Positions 1 through 8,335 of a stretch of DNA of 64,000 nucleotides are shown here, in pieces. Each line of letters begins with the position of its first letter. Position 1 is the first letter of the stretch. The translations under genes were made by a program, and so were the position numbers. Under the pieces are notes generated by a model. That model saw only the letters and a list, made by a program, of their open reading frames with translations, was not told where the DNA came from and did not search any database. Origin of the DNA: Stutzerimonas stutzeri (GTDB taxonomy: Bacteria > Pseudomonadota > Gammaproteobacteria > Pseudomonadales > Pseudomonadaceae); the NCBI RefSeq assembly GCF_000590475.1, contig NZ_CP007441.1:2796660-2860659 (forward strand), read 5' to 3'.

Positions 1-666
1 CTGTTCGCCCTGGGAGGTCTTTGGGTCACCTTGCTGGCTTTCGGATTACGCGGCATGCATGGCTTGCGCATGTGGCCGTACATGCCTCGGTTATTCAGCT
101 TGATGAAAGTGCTGCGTCGCCGCGCGCGGCGTACGCCAATTCATCAATGGCGTCTGCATGCCCTGACTTACATAATCGCAGCGGCCGCCGGCGGTCTGAT
201 AGTGACCCTTGCCGAGCTTCCTCGGGGGTATTGGTTGACGCTGGCTGTCTTCACCAGCCTACAGATGGATCTGCAGCGTAGCCTCGTTCGTGCCCTGCAA
301 GCCAGCATAGGAATTTTCTGTGCAGCTGCAGTACTGATATACATGGGGCATAGCCTGGCGGATCCGCCAATGATGGTGATGATCATGCTGCCATTAGTGA
401 TGCTGAGTCGGGCTTTTCAGGCACATCACTATGGGCTTTTCGTCCTGCAGACGACGTTGAGCTTCTTGCTGTTGGCAGAAACATTGGCACAAGACTGGGA
501 ATTGCCGCAGATACGCCTGATCAATGCTGCCATTGGCGTGGGTGTGGCGCTGGGCGTCACCTTGCTGATTTACATGTTGCGCCGGTTGATTGCCCGGATT
601 GCATTGCGCAAATCCCGACAAACAACCGCGACCGAGCAGGACAGGAACGATTCGATCACGCCTTAG
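1..666 (+). CDS. FUSC-type inner-membrane protein, C-terminal part
   Basis: The reading frame is already open at base 1, so only about the last 221 codons are present and the start lies outside the window. The visible part holds several hydrophobic helices, around residues 60-80, 100-120, 125-165 and 175-200 of the fragment. It carries an LPRGYW...Q.DL..SL.RA segment like the C-terminal membrane half of FUSC / fusaric-acid-resistance proteins, which are putative aromatic-acid or drug efflux proteins. The tail is basic and probably cytoplasmic. The stop overlaps the end of the convergent yggL gene by 11 bases. The family call is fairly sure; the substrate is unknown. Confidence 0.7.
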   Translation: MFALGGLWVTLLAFGLRGMHGLRMWPYMPRLFSLMKVLRRRARRTPIHQWRLHALTYIIAAAAGGLIVTLAELPRGYWLTLAVFTSLQMDLQRSLVRALQASIGIFCAAAVLIYMGHSLADPPMMVMIMLPLVMLSRAFQAHHYGLFVLQTTLSFLLLAETLAQDWELPQIRLINAAIGVGVALGVTLLIYMLRRLIARIALRKSRQTTATEQDRNDSITP

Positions 667-1000
667 CGTTGATCTCGTTTTCCGGATACCAGACGTCCAT
701 CAACGGGCTTACGTTGAATTCGGATAGTTCGTTGCGACCCTTAAGCCACGCCTCGACCAGCCCGCGCTGCTCTTCATTGACCGAGCCACGACTGGCCAGG
801 CACACGAAACCGTAATCCTCACCCCCGATGTAGCCCAGACCGTTGGCTTCGATGGCTTCGTTCAGGAAGGCCTCGAGAAAGTCGTCGACGGCTTTGGCAT
901 CGAGGCCGTCACGGTAGGTCAGATTGACTTCGAAACCCAGTTCTTGAAATTCATCGACACAGAGTTTCTTACGCAGGCGACGCGAGCGATTGGTAGCCAT
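656..1000 (-). CDS. yggL: YggL family 50S ribosome-associated protein
   Basis: A 114-residue protein with the compact alpha/beta layout of the YggL (DUF469) family: a basic N terminus (NRSRRLRKKL), the segment ELGFEV, and the C-terminal acidic/aromatic stretch SPLMDVWYPE. Members associate with the large ribosomal subunit, but their exact role is not settled. The ATG is preceded on the minus strand by AAGGA at good spacing. The gene is convergent with the upstream FUSC gene and overlaps its 3' end by 11 bases, so the two share an end region with no room for a separate terminator. Confidence 0.85.
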   Translation of the reverse strand: MATNRSRRLRKKLCVDEFQELGFEVNLTYRDGLDAKAVDDFLEAFLNEAIEANGLGYIGGEDYGFVCLASRGSVNEEQRGLVEAWLKGRNELSEFNVSPLMDVWYPENEINAKA

Positions 1001-1233
1001 TGAACCGGTCCTTTTTCTAACGTATTGACGGCGCGCACTCTAACAGCAATGCCACGCTTGTGCGATTGAAGGCGCCAGTCTGCTGCCCTATTCATTCAAT
1101 TCCATGGCAGTGGTGGATTCTTTTTGCGGAGATCGCAGATCGCCAGCTACGCTTGTCGGATGAGAAGCACGTCACTTCTCAGACGTGGGCATAATGAGCC
1201 CGCCTTTTTCCCTGAACGCAGTAGGGAACGTCC

Positions 1234-2742
1234 ATGCCCTTGATTTCTACTCTCTCTGTTGCAGCCGATCGGAACAGAGTCATCAACAAGTTCCTCGGCC
1301 GTGTCGCGATCGCCACGCTGACGCTTCCGCTGGCATTTGCGGCCGTCGCCGAAACAGTTAACCAGACCCTGCCACCCCGGGTGGCGCAGGCGCTCAAAGC
1401 GAACAAGATAGAAAGCAGTGCCCTGTCCGTCGTCATGCTGCCACTCAACAGCAACGCGTCGCCGACCTTTGTGAACGCCGACGTGTCGGTCAATCCTGCC
1501 TCGACCATGAAGTTGGTCACGACCTACGCTGCGCTGGAATTGCTGGGCCCCAACCATCAGTGGAAGACGGAATTCTATGCTGACGGGCCTATTGAAAAGG
1601 GTACTCTCAACGGGAACCTCTATCTCAAGGGTGGAGGCGACCCCAAGCTCAACATGGAGAAACTCTGGTTGTTGCTGCGTGATCTGCGCGCCAATGGGGT
1701 TCAGACCGTGACCGGCGATTTGGTACTCGACCGCAGTCATTTCGTGCAACCTTCATTGCCGATTTTCAACGACGATGGCAACGACAAGAACAAGCCGTTC
1801 CTCGTCGGACCGGATTCCCTGCTGGTCAATCTCAAGGCACTTCGTTTTATTGCACGCAACGATGGCGGCAAGGTAAACGTCACGGTCGAGCCGCCGATCG
1901 CCACGGTTCGCGTCGACAATCGCATCCAGGCTTTACCGAAGGCCAAGTGCCCCGGCTGGCCCGATATACGCTACAACCCCATCGAGAAGGCTGACGGCGT
2001 TACGGTCGTGGTCACCGGCAAACTTCCGGCCGGATGCAGCGGCCAGACCTATCTGTCCTTACTCGACCATCAGCGCTACGCGGCCGGCGCCGTCCGAGCA
2101 ATCTGGAAGGAATTGGGCGGCAGCATTCTGGGCAGCGACCGAGTCGCCCAGGTACCCAAGGATGCGCGGATGATCGCTCGCGCCTATTCACCGGATCTGG
2201 CCGAGATCATTCGCGACATCAACAAGTACAGCAACAACACCATGGCGCGACAGCTGTTCCTGAGCCTGGGCGCAGAATTTCGCAACGAAACGGACGCCGA
2301 TGATTCGATAGCCGCGCAGCGGGTGATCCGCCAGTGGCTGGCGAAAAAGGGATTGATTTCACCGCACCTGGTCATCGAGAACGGCTCCGGCCTGTCGCGT
2401 GCCGAGCGTGTCAGCGCCCGAGAGCTGGCCAGCCTGCTGCAGGCGGCCTGGCAGAGCCCGTATGCGGCGGAGTTCATTTCCTCGATGCCGCTCGCAGCCA
2501 TAGACGGCACCATGCGCAAGCGCCTGCACAACACTGGCGTGGCTGGCAAGGCACATATCAAGACGGGAACGCTGAATACGGTGCGGGCGATCGCCGGCTA
2601 TAGCCGCGACAACGACGGCAATACCTGGGCTGTCGTCGCCATTCTCAACCACCCGCGTCCGTGGGGCGCTTCTTCGGTATTGGATCAGGTTCTGGTCAAC
2701 CTCTATAACCGCCCGAGCAACGAAAGCACCGCGCAACGCTAA
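1234..2742 (+). CDS. dacB: D-alanyl-D-alanine carboxypeptidase/endopeptidase (PBP4, DacB)
   Basis: A 502-residue low-molecular-mass penicillin-binding protein of the peptidase S13 class. It has a hydrophobic signal segment at about residues 22-40 ending near AVAE, so the mature protein is periplasmic. The three active-site motifs of serine DD-peptidases are visible: STMK with S90 and K93, YSNN with S333 and N335, and KTG at 443-445. The large insertion between the first two motifs is typical of the S13 family. It trims or cleaves peptidoglycan cross-links during remodelling. It is a single gene, with a 9-bp inverted repeat just after the stop. The function is confident; the first ATG was chosen because the signal peptide follows it directly. 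Confidence 0.93.
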   Translation: MPLISTLSVAADRNRVINKFLGRVAIATLTLPLAFAAVAETVNQTLPPRVAQALKANKIESSALSVVMLPLNSNASPTFVNADVSVNPASTMKLVTTYAALELLGPNHQWKTEFYADGPIEKGTLNGNLYLKGGGDPKLNMEKLWLLLRDLRANGVQTVTGDLVLDRSHFVQPSLPIFNDDGNDKNKPFLVGPDSLLVNLKALRFIARNDGGKVNVTVEPPIATVRVDNRIQALPKAKCPGWPDIRYNPIEKADGVTVVVTGKLPAGCSGQTYLSLLDHQRYAAGAVRAIWKELGGSILGSDRVAQVPKDARMIARAYSPDLAEIIRDINKYSNNTMARQLFLSLGAEFRNETDADDSIAAQRVIRQWLAKKGLISPHLVIENGSGLSRAERVSARELASLLQAAWQSPYAAEFISSMPLAAIDGTMRKRLHNTGVAGKAHIKTGTLNTVRAIAGYSRDNDGNTWAVVAILNHPRPWGASSVLDQVLVNLYNRPSNESTAQR

Positions 2743-2749
2743 CCCATGC

Positions 2750-2775
2750 ATGCCGGCGCTCGATGCCGCCGGCAT
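2750..2775 (+). terminator. Inverted repeat after dacB
   Basis: A perfect 9-bp stem (ATGCCGGCG / CGCCGGCAT, 8-base loop) begins 8 bases after the dacB stop. There is no T tract, so it may act as an mRNA end stabiliser or a weak terminator. Confidence 0.4.
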
Positions 2776-2836
2776 ATAAGTCAGGCATCAGCGCCACCCA
2801 TCGTAGAACCTTGGCCATGCGACGCGTGCCGACATC

Positions 2837-2863
2837 GCGATGCGGGCAGTCGTCCCGCATCGC
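2837..2863 (-). terminator. Inverted repeat after rlmKL
   Basis: A perfect 10-bp stem (GCGATGCGGG / CCCGCATCGC, 7-base loop) lies 4 bases beyond the rlmKL stop codon on the minus strand. It lacks a clear U tract; a role as 3' end of the rlmKL mRNA is likely but not proven. Confidence 0.4.
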
Positions 2864-2866
2864 CGG

Positions 2867-5047
2867 TCATCGCGCCTGGAGCTTCCAGGCGCGATGGATC
2901 TTGCTGTTGCGCCGGAAATCCTCGTCCAGTGTGGCGCCGGTGATTTCCTCCACCGCGTAGCGCTCGGTGATGCCCGTGTCGAGCACGAACTTGCGGAAGT
3001 TGTTGGAAAAATACAGCGTACCGCCGGTTGCCAGCCGCGCCATGGCGAGATCGAGCAAGGCGACATGATCACGCTGGACATCGAAAACACCTTCCATTCG
3101 CTTCGAATTGGAGAAGGTCGGCGGGTCGATGAAGATCAGATCGTACTCGCCACGATCCTCCTCCAGCCATGCCATCACATCCGCCTGCTCCAGACGCTGC
3201 CGATCGGACAAGCCGTTGAGGGCTAGATTGCGCCGTGCCCAGTCCAGATAGGTTTTCGATAGATCGACGCTGGTAGTGCTGCGAGCGCCACCTTTGACAG
3301 CGTGCACGGTGGCCGTGGCCGTATAGCAGTACAGGTTCAGAAAGCGCTTGTCAGCCGCTTCGCGCGCGATGCGCAGGCGCAGCGGGCGATGATCGAGAAA
3401 CAGTCCGGTATCGAGATAATCGGTGAGATTCACCAGTAACTTGATGTCGCCCTCCCTCACTTCGAGGAACTCGCCCTGACTGGCTTGGCGCTCGTACTGG
3501 CGCGTCCCGCTCTGACGCTCGCGGCGTTTGACCACCACACGGTCGCGGGAAATACCCAACGCTTGGGGGATCGCACCCAGCGCGTCGTACAGACGCGCCT
3601 GCGCTTTCTCCGGATCGATCGAACGCGGCGGTGCATATTCCTGCACATGCACCCAGTCACCATACAGATCGATGGCCAGGGCATACTCGGGCATGTCGGC
3701 GTCGTATAGCCGATAGCATTGGATGCCTTCCCTACGAGCCCACTTGCCGAGCAGCTTCAGATTCTTTTGCAGCCGGTTGGCGAACATCTGACCACCTTCA
3801 CTGAGGCGCGCCAGCTCCGCGGCGGGCTGCTCCTCGATCGTGCTCTCAACCGAAGCCTTGCGCTGTCCGGTAACGAACTGATCCAACTCGACCTTGATCA
3901 ACAACAGCTTGCACGGCAGCGCACCATTCCAGAAGGCGTATTGCTTGTGACTGCGGATACCCGTGCGCTTGCCAAGATCCGGTGCAGATGTCAGCACCGC
4001 AGCTTCCCAACCGAGGCAGGCTTGTCGCAGGCGTTCTCCGAGATTCTGATAGAGATAGACCAGGCTCGCTTCATCGCCCAACCGCTCGCCGTAGGGCGGG
4101 TTGCAGATCACTAATCCCTTCTGGTGCTGATCGGGGCGCGGCTCAAACGTGGCGACATCGCCCTGGTAGACACGGATCCAGTTCGCCAGGCCGGCGCGCT
4201 CGATATTGTTCTTGGCCGGCTGTATCAGCCGCGGATCCGCCTCGTAACCCCGTATCCACAACGGCTTTCTGGCCAGTCCCGCTTCGGCGCGCGCCTTCGC
4301 TTCGGCATGCAGACGGTTCCAAATGGCTGGAACATGCCCTAACCACGCACTGAACCCCCAGCGCTCACGACGCAGATTGGGCGCGACATCAGCGGCCATC
4401 AGCGCACCTTCGATAAGAAAGGTACCCACGCCACACATCGGGTCCGTCAGCGCGCCACCCGCTGCGGCGATACGGGGCCAGCCCGCGCGAATCAGCACGG
4501 CGGCCGCCAGGTTCTCCTTCAGGGGCGCGGCGCCCTGCTGCAGGCGGTAGCCGCGCTGGTGCAGGCTGTGCCCGGAAAGATCCAATGAAAGGATCGCCTG
4601 ACCGCGATCGAGCCGCAGATGTACACGAAGATCCGGATTCAGCTTGTCGACACTCGGGCGCTCGCCGGATGCCGTTCGAAGGCGATCGACGATCGCGTCC
4701 TTTACCTTCAGCGCACCAAAGTGAGTATTGTCGATTCCCGATCCATGACCGCTGAATTCGACGGCCAGGCTGCCGGTAGCCTCGAGATGTTCCGACCAGT
4801 CCACCTGGTGAACGCCTTCATACAGAGTCTCGGCATTTACCGTGGCGAAACGATGGATCACCAGCAACACTCGATTGGCCAGACGCGACCAGAGGCACAG
4901 CCGATACGCAACCTCCATGTTGGCAAACCCTCGGATCGCTGCGGTCTGCTCGCGCGCCTCCTCAAGTCCGAGGCCAATGGCCTCTTCAAGCAACAGACCT
5001 TCCAGCCCCTTGGGGCAGGTGAGGATGAGTTCGTGGCGATCAGTCAT
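2867..5047 (-). CDS. rlmKL: Bifunctional 23S rRNA methyltransferase RlmKL
   Basis: A 726-residue fusion of two SAM-dependent methyltransferases. The N-terminal half has a THUMP domain (about residues 45-155) followed by an m2G2445 methyltransferase with the adenine methylase-like motif NPPYGERLG. The C-terminal half is a COLEIN/RlmI-like enzyme making m7G2069, with the motif DPPTFSNSKRM. The frame stays open upstream to 5200, but the start at 5047 (MTDRHEL) is where similarity to the family should begin, and upstream codons look non-coding. The fusion is the normal arrangement in gammaproteobacteria. It acts in the cytoplasm on helix 74 of 23S rRNA during 50S assembly. It is divergent from rmf, another ribosome-related gene. 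Confidence 0.93.
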   Translation of the reverse strand: MTDRHELILTCPKGLEGLLLEEAIGLGLEEAREQTAAIRGFANMEVAYRLCLWSRLANRVLLVIHRFATVNAETLYEGVHQVDWSEHLEATGSLAVEFSGHGSGIDNTHFGALKVKDAIVDRLRTASGERPSVDKLNPDLRVHLRLDRGQAILSLDLSGHSLHQRGYRLQQGAAPLKENLAAAVLIRAGWPRIAAAGGALTDPMCGVGTFLIEGALMAADVAPNLRRERWGFSAWLGHVPAIWNRLHAEAKARAEAGLARKPLWIRGYEADPRLIQPAKNNIERAGLANWIRVYQGDVATFEPRPDQHQKGLVICNPPYGERLGDEASLVYLYQNLGERLRQACLGWEAAVLTSAPDLGKRTGIRSHKQYAFWNGALPCKLLLIKVELDQFVTGQRKASVESTIEEQPAAELARLSEGGQMFANRLQKNLKLLGKWARREGIQCYRLYDADMPEYALAIDLYGDWVHVQEYAPPRSIDPEKAQARLYDALGAIPQALGISRDRVVVKRRERQSGTRQYERQASQGEFLEVREGDIKLLVNLTDYLDTGLFLDHRPLRLRIAREAADKRFLNLYCYTATATVHAVKGGARSTTSVDLSKTYLDWARRNLALNGLSDRQRLEQADVMAWLEEDRGEYDLIFIDPPTFSNSKRMEGVFDVQRDHVALLDLAMARLATGGTLYFSNNFRKFVLDTGITERYAVEEITGATLDEDFRRNSKIHRAWKLQAR

Positions 5048-5400
5048 GACATGTCCAAAATTGTTCAATCCGGTCGGATAGCCCTTCCGGATCTCTCTTC
5101 GATAGTTGAGCGGTTCCGACTGCATTCGTCGAGAAGCAGAGGCAACAGTGCGGAAACAGACATCGCGAGACGCGCGTCTCGCGTGGCTTATGGGCAGCAC
5201 TACGGTTTGGTTACTTGCTTATTACAAAACGATCATTCCCGCATCGGAACCATTTGGGTTAGAACTCGACTCAACCCGGCATCGCAACGATGTTCGGTAG
5301 AGGCTCGCCACGCCGGCAGCGGGCTTCGTTGGCAGTCTATCTGCCGACCTCCCTAGGAGGTCATAAAGGAACACCAGTCAACCACTGAGGGCAATACCCA
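5048..5400. promoter_or_regulatory. Divergent rlmKL/rmf promoter region and rmf leader
   Basis: A 353-base region between two divergent genes. Its right part is the presumed rmf leader. At 5346-5362 it holds a perfect 7-bp inverted repeat (GACCTCC, CTA, GGAGGTC) that contains a strong Shine-Dalgarno-like GGAGG lying 40 bases upstream of the rmf ATG, too far to serve it directly. Only a weaker GAGGG at 5387-5391 is near the start. I could not assign a -35/-10 pair with confidence. Confidence 0.5.
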
Positions 5401-5616
5401 ATGAGAAGACTCAAGCGTGATCCGATGGAACGAGCATTTCTACGCGGTTATCAGCATGGCATACACGGTAAATCTCGCGATCTCTGTCCTTTTTCTCATC
5501 CCGAAGTACGCCAAGCCTGGATTAACGGCTGGCGGGAGGGTCGCGGCGACAACTGGGACGGTCTGACCGGTGCGGCCGGTCTTCATCGATTAAACGAACT
5601 TCACGCGGTCGGCTGA
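5401..5616 (+). CDS. rmf: Ribosome modulation factor
   Basis: A 71-residue basic protein carrying the full RMF signature: RRLKRDP..RAF.RGYQ.G at the N terminus, then CPF, then W.NGWREGR. RMF binds near the anti-Shine-Dalgarno region of 16S rRNA and pairs 70S ribosomes into inactive 100S dimers in stationary phase. The gene stands alone between rlmKL and pyrD. It is followed by GC-rich hairpins at 5660-5693. The leader contains an inverted repeat that could hide a ribosome-binding sequence (see the region upstream), which fits the known post-transcriptional control of this protein in other bacteria. Confidence 0.95.
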   Translation: MRRLKRDPMERAFLRGYQHGIHGKSRDLCPFSHPEVRQAWINGWREGRGDNWDGLTGAAGLHRLNELHAVG

Positions 5617-5659
5617 CACGATCAAACCGACTTCGACTGGCACGCCCCACCCGGGCGGC

Positions 5660-5693
5660 GGGCTTGAAGCCCGGGGCTCCCTCAGGGAGCCCC
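5660..5693. terminator. Paired hairpins between convergent rmf and pyrD
   Basis: Two adjacent inverted repeats: GGGCTT/AAGCCC at 5660-5672 and a perfect 9-bp stem, GGGGCTCCC/GGGAGCCCC with loop TCA, at 5673-5693. They sit between the stops of the convergent rmf and pyrD genes and probably end both transcripts. No T tract follows. Confidence 0.55.
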
Positions 5694-5707
5694 ACCGAGC
5701 AAACACC

Positions 5708-6748
5708 TCAGCGATTCATTTCCTTCCGGGATTGCCGCGCGGCGATCGCATCCACGGCCTCGCGTATCAGCGCCGGTCCTTTGTAGATAAAGCCCGTATA
5801 CAGCTGCACCAGGCTCGCGCCAGCTTCGATCTTTTCCGCCGCATGCCGCCCTTCGGTGATGCCGCCGACAGCGATGATCGGCAGCCGGCCCGCCAAGGTT
5901 TCAGCCAGCACTCTCACCGTGTGGGTACTCTTTTCGCGCACTGGAGCCCCCGACAGTCCGCCAGTTTCGTCAGCATGCGCAAGCCCGGCGACGCCGTCAC
6001 GACCGAGCGTCGTATTGGTCGCGATGATGGCGTCCATCCCAGCCTGAAATACGGCTTCGGCGACCAGCACGATTTCCTCATCAGTCATGTCCGGCGCGAT
6101 CTTGATCGCAAGCGGTACTCGCTTGCCATGCAGCACCTCGAGATCTTCACGGCGCTGCCCAAGCGCGTCGAGCAACTGCTTGAGCGAATCACCGAACTGC
6201 AGGCTACGCAGCCCCGGCGTATTCGGTGAGCTGACGTTCACGGTGACATAGCTCGCCTGGTGATAGACCTTGTCGAGACACAGCAGATAATCATCCTGAG
6301 CACGGTCGACTGGGGTATCGAAGTTCTTGCCGATATTGATGCCCAGAATGCCTTTGAAACGAGCCGCATCGACCCTTTCCAGCAGCGCATCGACACCATG
6401 GTTGTTGAAACCCATGCGGTTGATGATGGCTTCGGCTTCAGGCAGACGGAAGATGCGCGGTTTCGGATTGCCCGGCTGCGGCCTCGGCGTCACGGTCCCC
6501 ACTTCGACAAAGCCAAACCCCAATTGGGACATGCCATGGATCGCCTCGCCGTTCTTGTCCAGGCCGGCCGCGAGCCCCACTGGGTTGGGAAAGTCCAATC
6601 CCATCACTCGCACCGGCAAACTGGCCGGCGCTTTGGTCAGCATGGCGTTAAGCCCCAGACGGCCGCCCGCGCCGATAAGATCGAGCGAGAGCTCATGTGA
6701 AGTCTCAGGAGTGAATTTGAAGAGCAACTGGCGGGCCAGGTTATACAT
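5708..6748 (-). CDS. pyrD: Dihydroorotate dehydrogenase, quinone-dependent (class 2)
   Basis: A 346-residue class 2 PyrD that oxidises dihydroorotate to orotate in pyrimidine synthesis, passing electrons through FMN to quinone at the inner membrane. Family features seen are the N-terminal membrane-associating helix (MYNLARQLLFKF), GLAAGLDKNGE, GFGFVEVGTVTP, NRMGFNNHG, VNVSSPNTPGLR with the catalytic serine, and IATNTT plus VGGI near the FMN phosphate site. The frame is open up to 6832, but the ATG at 6748 gives the standard N terminus. The 28 extra upstream codons show no similarity to the family. Confidence 0.96.
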   Translation of the reverse strand: MYNLARQLLFKFTPETSHELSLDLIGAGGRLGLNAMLTKAPASLPVRVMGLDFPNPVGLAAGLDKNGEAIHGMSQLGFGFVEVGTVTPRPQPGNPKPRIFRLPEAEAIINRMGFNNHGVDALLERVDAARFKGILGINIGKNFDTPVDRAQDDYLLCLDKVYHQASYVTVNVSSPNTPGLRSLQFGDSLKQLLDALGQRREDLEVLHGKRVPLAIKIAPDMTDEEIVLVAEAVFQAGMDAIIATNTTLGRDGVAGLAHADETGGLSGAPVREKSTHTVRVLAETLAGRLPIIAVGGITEGRHAAEKIEAGASLVQLYTGFIYKGPALIREAVDAIAARQSRKEMNR

Positions 6749-6859
6749 ACGCAGCCTAGATCCTGGAGAGTGTGGCGCGGGAGTATAGCAGGAGGGTGGC
6801 ATTCTCAGCGGGCTGAAGGTGACGCCCAACACCGCGAAAACACCGATTGAGAAAGCCGC

Positions 6860-7081
6860 CTAATCGAGGCGACGCAAGCGAATCAGCTTGCCTTCCGGAG
6901 CAAATTCCATCTCGAATGAACCAAATACGCCCTCGGATGTCAGAAAGGGTCGCAGGTGATGTGCCGGCAAGCTGACGCTCGTCCCTTCCCGGCTCTTGAT
7001 TAGGATACGATTGGCGCGCCCCTGATAGACAGCCAGCAATTTTTCTGCAGGCAGCGCAATATCCAGCACGAGGCTTGGCAT
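6860..7081 (-). CDS. DUF2835 family small protein
   Basis: A 73-residue protein of the Pseudomonas DUF2835 type (SLPAHHLRPF, GVFGSFE, FD-type C terminus). No catalytic residues are recognisable, and a small beta-rich fold is likely. The ATG is preceded by a good ribosome-binding site, GAGGAG. It lies about 110 bases upstream of pyrD on the same strand and may be cotranscribed. No function is known to me. Confidence 0.75.
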   Translation of the reverse strand: MPSLVLDIALPAEKLLAVYQGRANRILIKSREGTSVSLPAHHLRPFLTSEGVFGSFEMEFAPEGKLIRLRRLD

Positions 7082-7234
7082 GGAGGCTCCTCAATTGATC
7101 AGCGCAGCGATTCTGCCACATTGGCGCTCGGCCAGTAGCACACCAAGGCTATCCAAACCTCTCATTCACGAACAAAAGCTCGGCAAACCCAGTGCGCAGC
7201 TTCGTCGGCTCTGCCACACTCGTGCCGTTGTCCT

Positions 7235-8173
7235 ATGCGTTCATCCACAATGATGAATTTGCCCGAGCCGATGCCGCCCGTGACCTCCCGAATCGTCAAA
7301 TTTGCCCAACGCCTCGGGCTGACTGGCAAATCGCCGCGCCAAATCCTTGAGCGCGCCAGCCAGATCCAACTGCCCTTCGCTCCGCTTTGCGAGCCGGCGC
7401 CGAGCATCTTCTGGCATGACGGGCCCTGCCTGCAGCGATTCGTCGACCTCCCCAGAAGCGCGCTTTCCGGTCCCATCCAGGAAGACAAGGCCAAAGCTCG
7501 CGCGGCCTTGACGCGGCTCGTGCGCCGGGAGCAAAGCGTCCATCCTGCACTCGATTTGCGGCAGATCGACGGGCTCGGCGGGCAAGGTATCGATGGAACG
7601 ATCTATCCAACGTTCGAAGCCTTTGCCGCCACGCAAGCCTGCCGCCAGCTACGCGTGATCAGTTACAAAGATTTCGTGCGGACCATAACTGCCGCCCTGC
7701 CCGATTTTCAGTCCCAGGCGCCGATCGAGCTTCGTCAGGCCAGTTGGCTCGGCGAGCGCATTTACTGGTCAGGGGAGCATCATGCCGAAGCCTTCGCCTG
7801 TGCCATCGCCTATGCACGACTGCGGGGGCTCGAGGTGAGCCTGCCTTGCGAGCTAACCGACTACCGGCTCGATTCCGCTGGACTGCACGCGTTGGATAGT
7901 GAGTACCACGCCGTGACCATGCCGGCGCAAGCCTGGAATGATCGCGAGTTCATGGGCTTGCTGCTCGATGCCAAAATTCCTTATGCGCGCTTGACGCTGC
8001 TACGCAACGCCAACAACTCCGAGCTGCTTCTGCTGGACAAGCGGCAATCCGCCGCCCATGCCCTCGGCGAGGGGCTCAAGCTCGCCGGCGCGCCTGATCT
8101 GGTTCGCTATCTGCGCGACCTGCCGCAGATAACCCGATTTCGCCTCGGCAATTGGACGGCGCAAGCGGACTGA
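7235..8173 (+). CDS. Conserved hypothetical protein (possibly DUF6685)
   Basis: Up to 312 residues, cytoplasmic in appearance, with no signal peptide, membrane helix or cofactor motif that I can identify. The composition is ordinary for the host and the codon use looks coding over the whole length. A segment WLGERIYWSGEHHAEAFACAIAYARLRG is amphipathic and may form a helical core. Start choice is uncertain: ATGs at 7235, 7250 and 7253 all lack a clear ribosome-binding site. I remember a Pseudomonas-restricted family (DUF6685) that may match, but I cannot confirm it. It converges on gdhB, with a shared terminator at 8260-8288. Confidence 0.6.
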   Translation: MRSSTMMNLPEPMPPVTSRIVKFAQRLGLTGKSPRQILERASQIQLPFAPLCEPAPSIFWHDGPCLQRFVDLPRSALSGPIQEDKAKARAALTRLVRREQSVHPALDLRQIDGLGGQGIDGTIYPTFEAFAATQACRQLRVISYKDFVRTITAALPDFQSQAPIELRQASWLGERIYWSGEHHAEAFACAIAYARLRGLEVSLPCELTDYRLDSAGLHALDSEYHAVTMPAQAWNDREFMGLLLDAKIPYARLTLLRNANNSELLLLDKRQSAAHALGEGLKLAGAPDLVRYLRDLPQITRFRLGNWTAQAD

Positions 8174-8259
8174 TCCTGAAGGATCGGTTCGGCAACTGAG
8201 CGTCGGGCCCTGCGGATAAGCCTGCGCGGCGCGCGGTGTAAATATCAGCAGCTGAACGC

Positions 8260-8288
8260 AAAACGCCGGTGCAAATGCACCGGCGTTT
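8260..8288. terminator. Bidirectional intrinsic terminator
   Basis: A perfect 13-bp stem (AAACGCCGGTGCA / TGCACCGGCGTTT) with a 2-base AA spacer. It is flanked by A/T bases on both sides, so it can end transcription of the plus-strand unknown gene and of gdhB on the minus strand. Confidence 0.85.
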
Positions 8289-8335
8289 CACTGTCAGCCG
8301 ACTCGCCGCCCAAAGCATCAGGCGGCTGTTGCGTA

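Noticed and set aside
5048..5200. 51 extra upstream codons for rlmKL
   Set aside because: The segment lacks family similarity; MTDRHEL at 5047 is the expected start.
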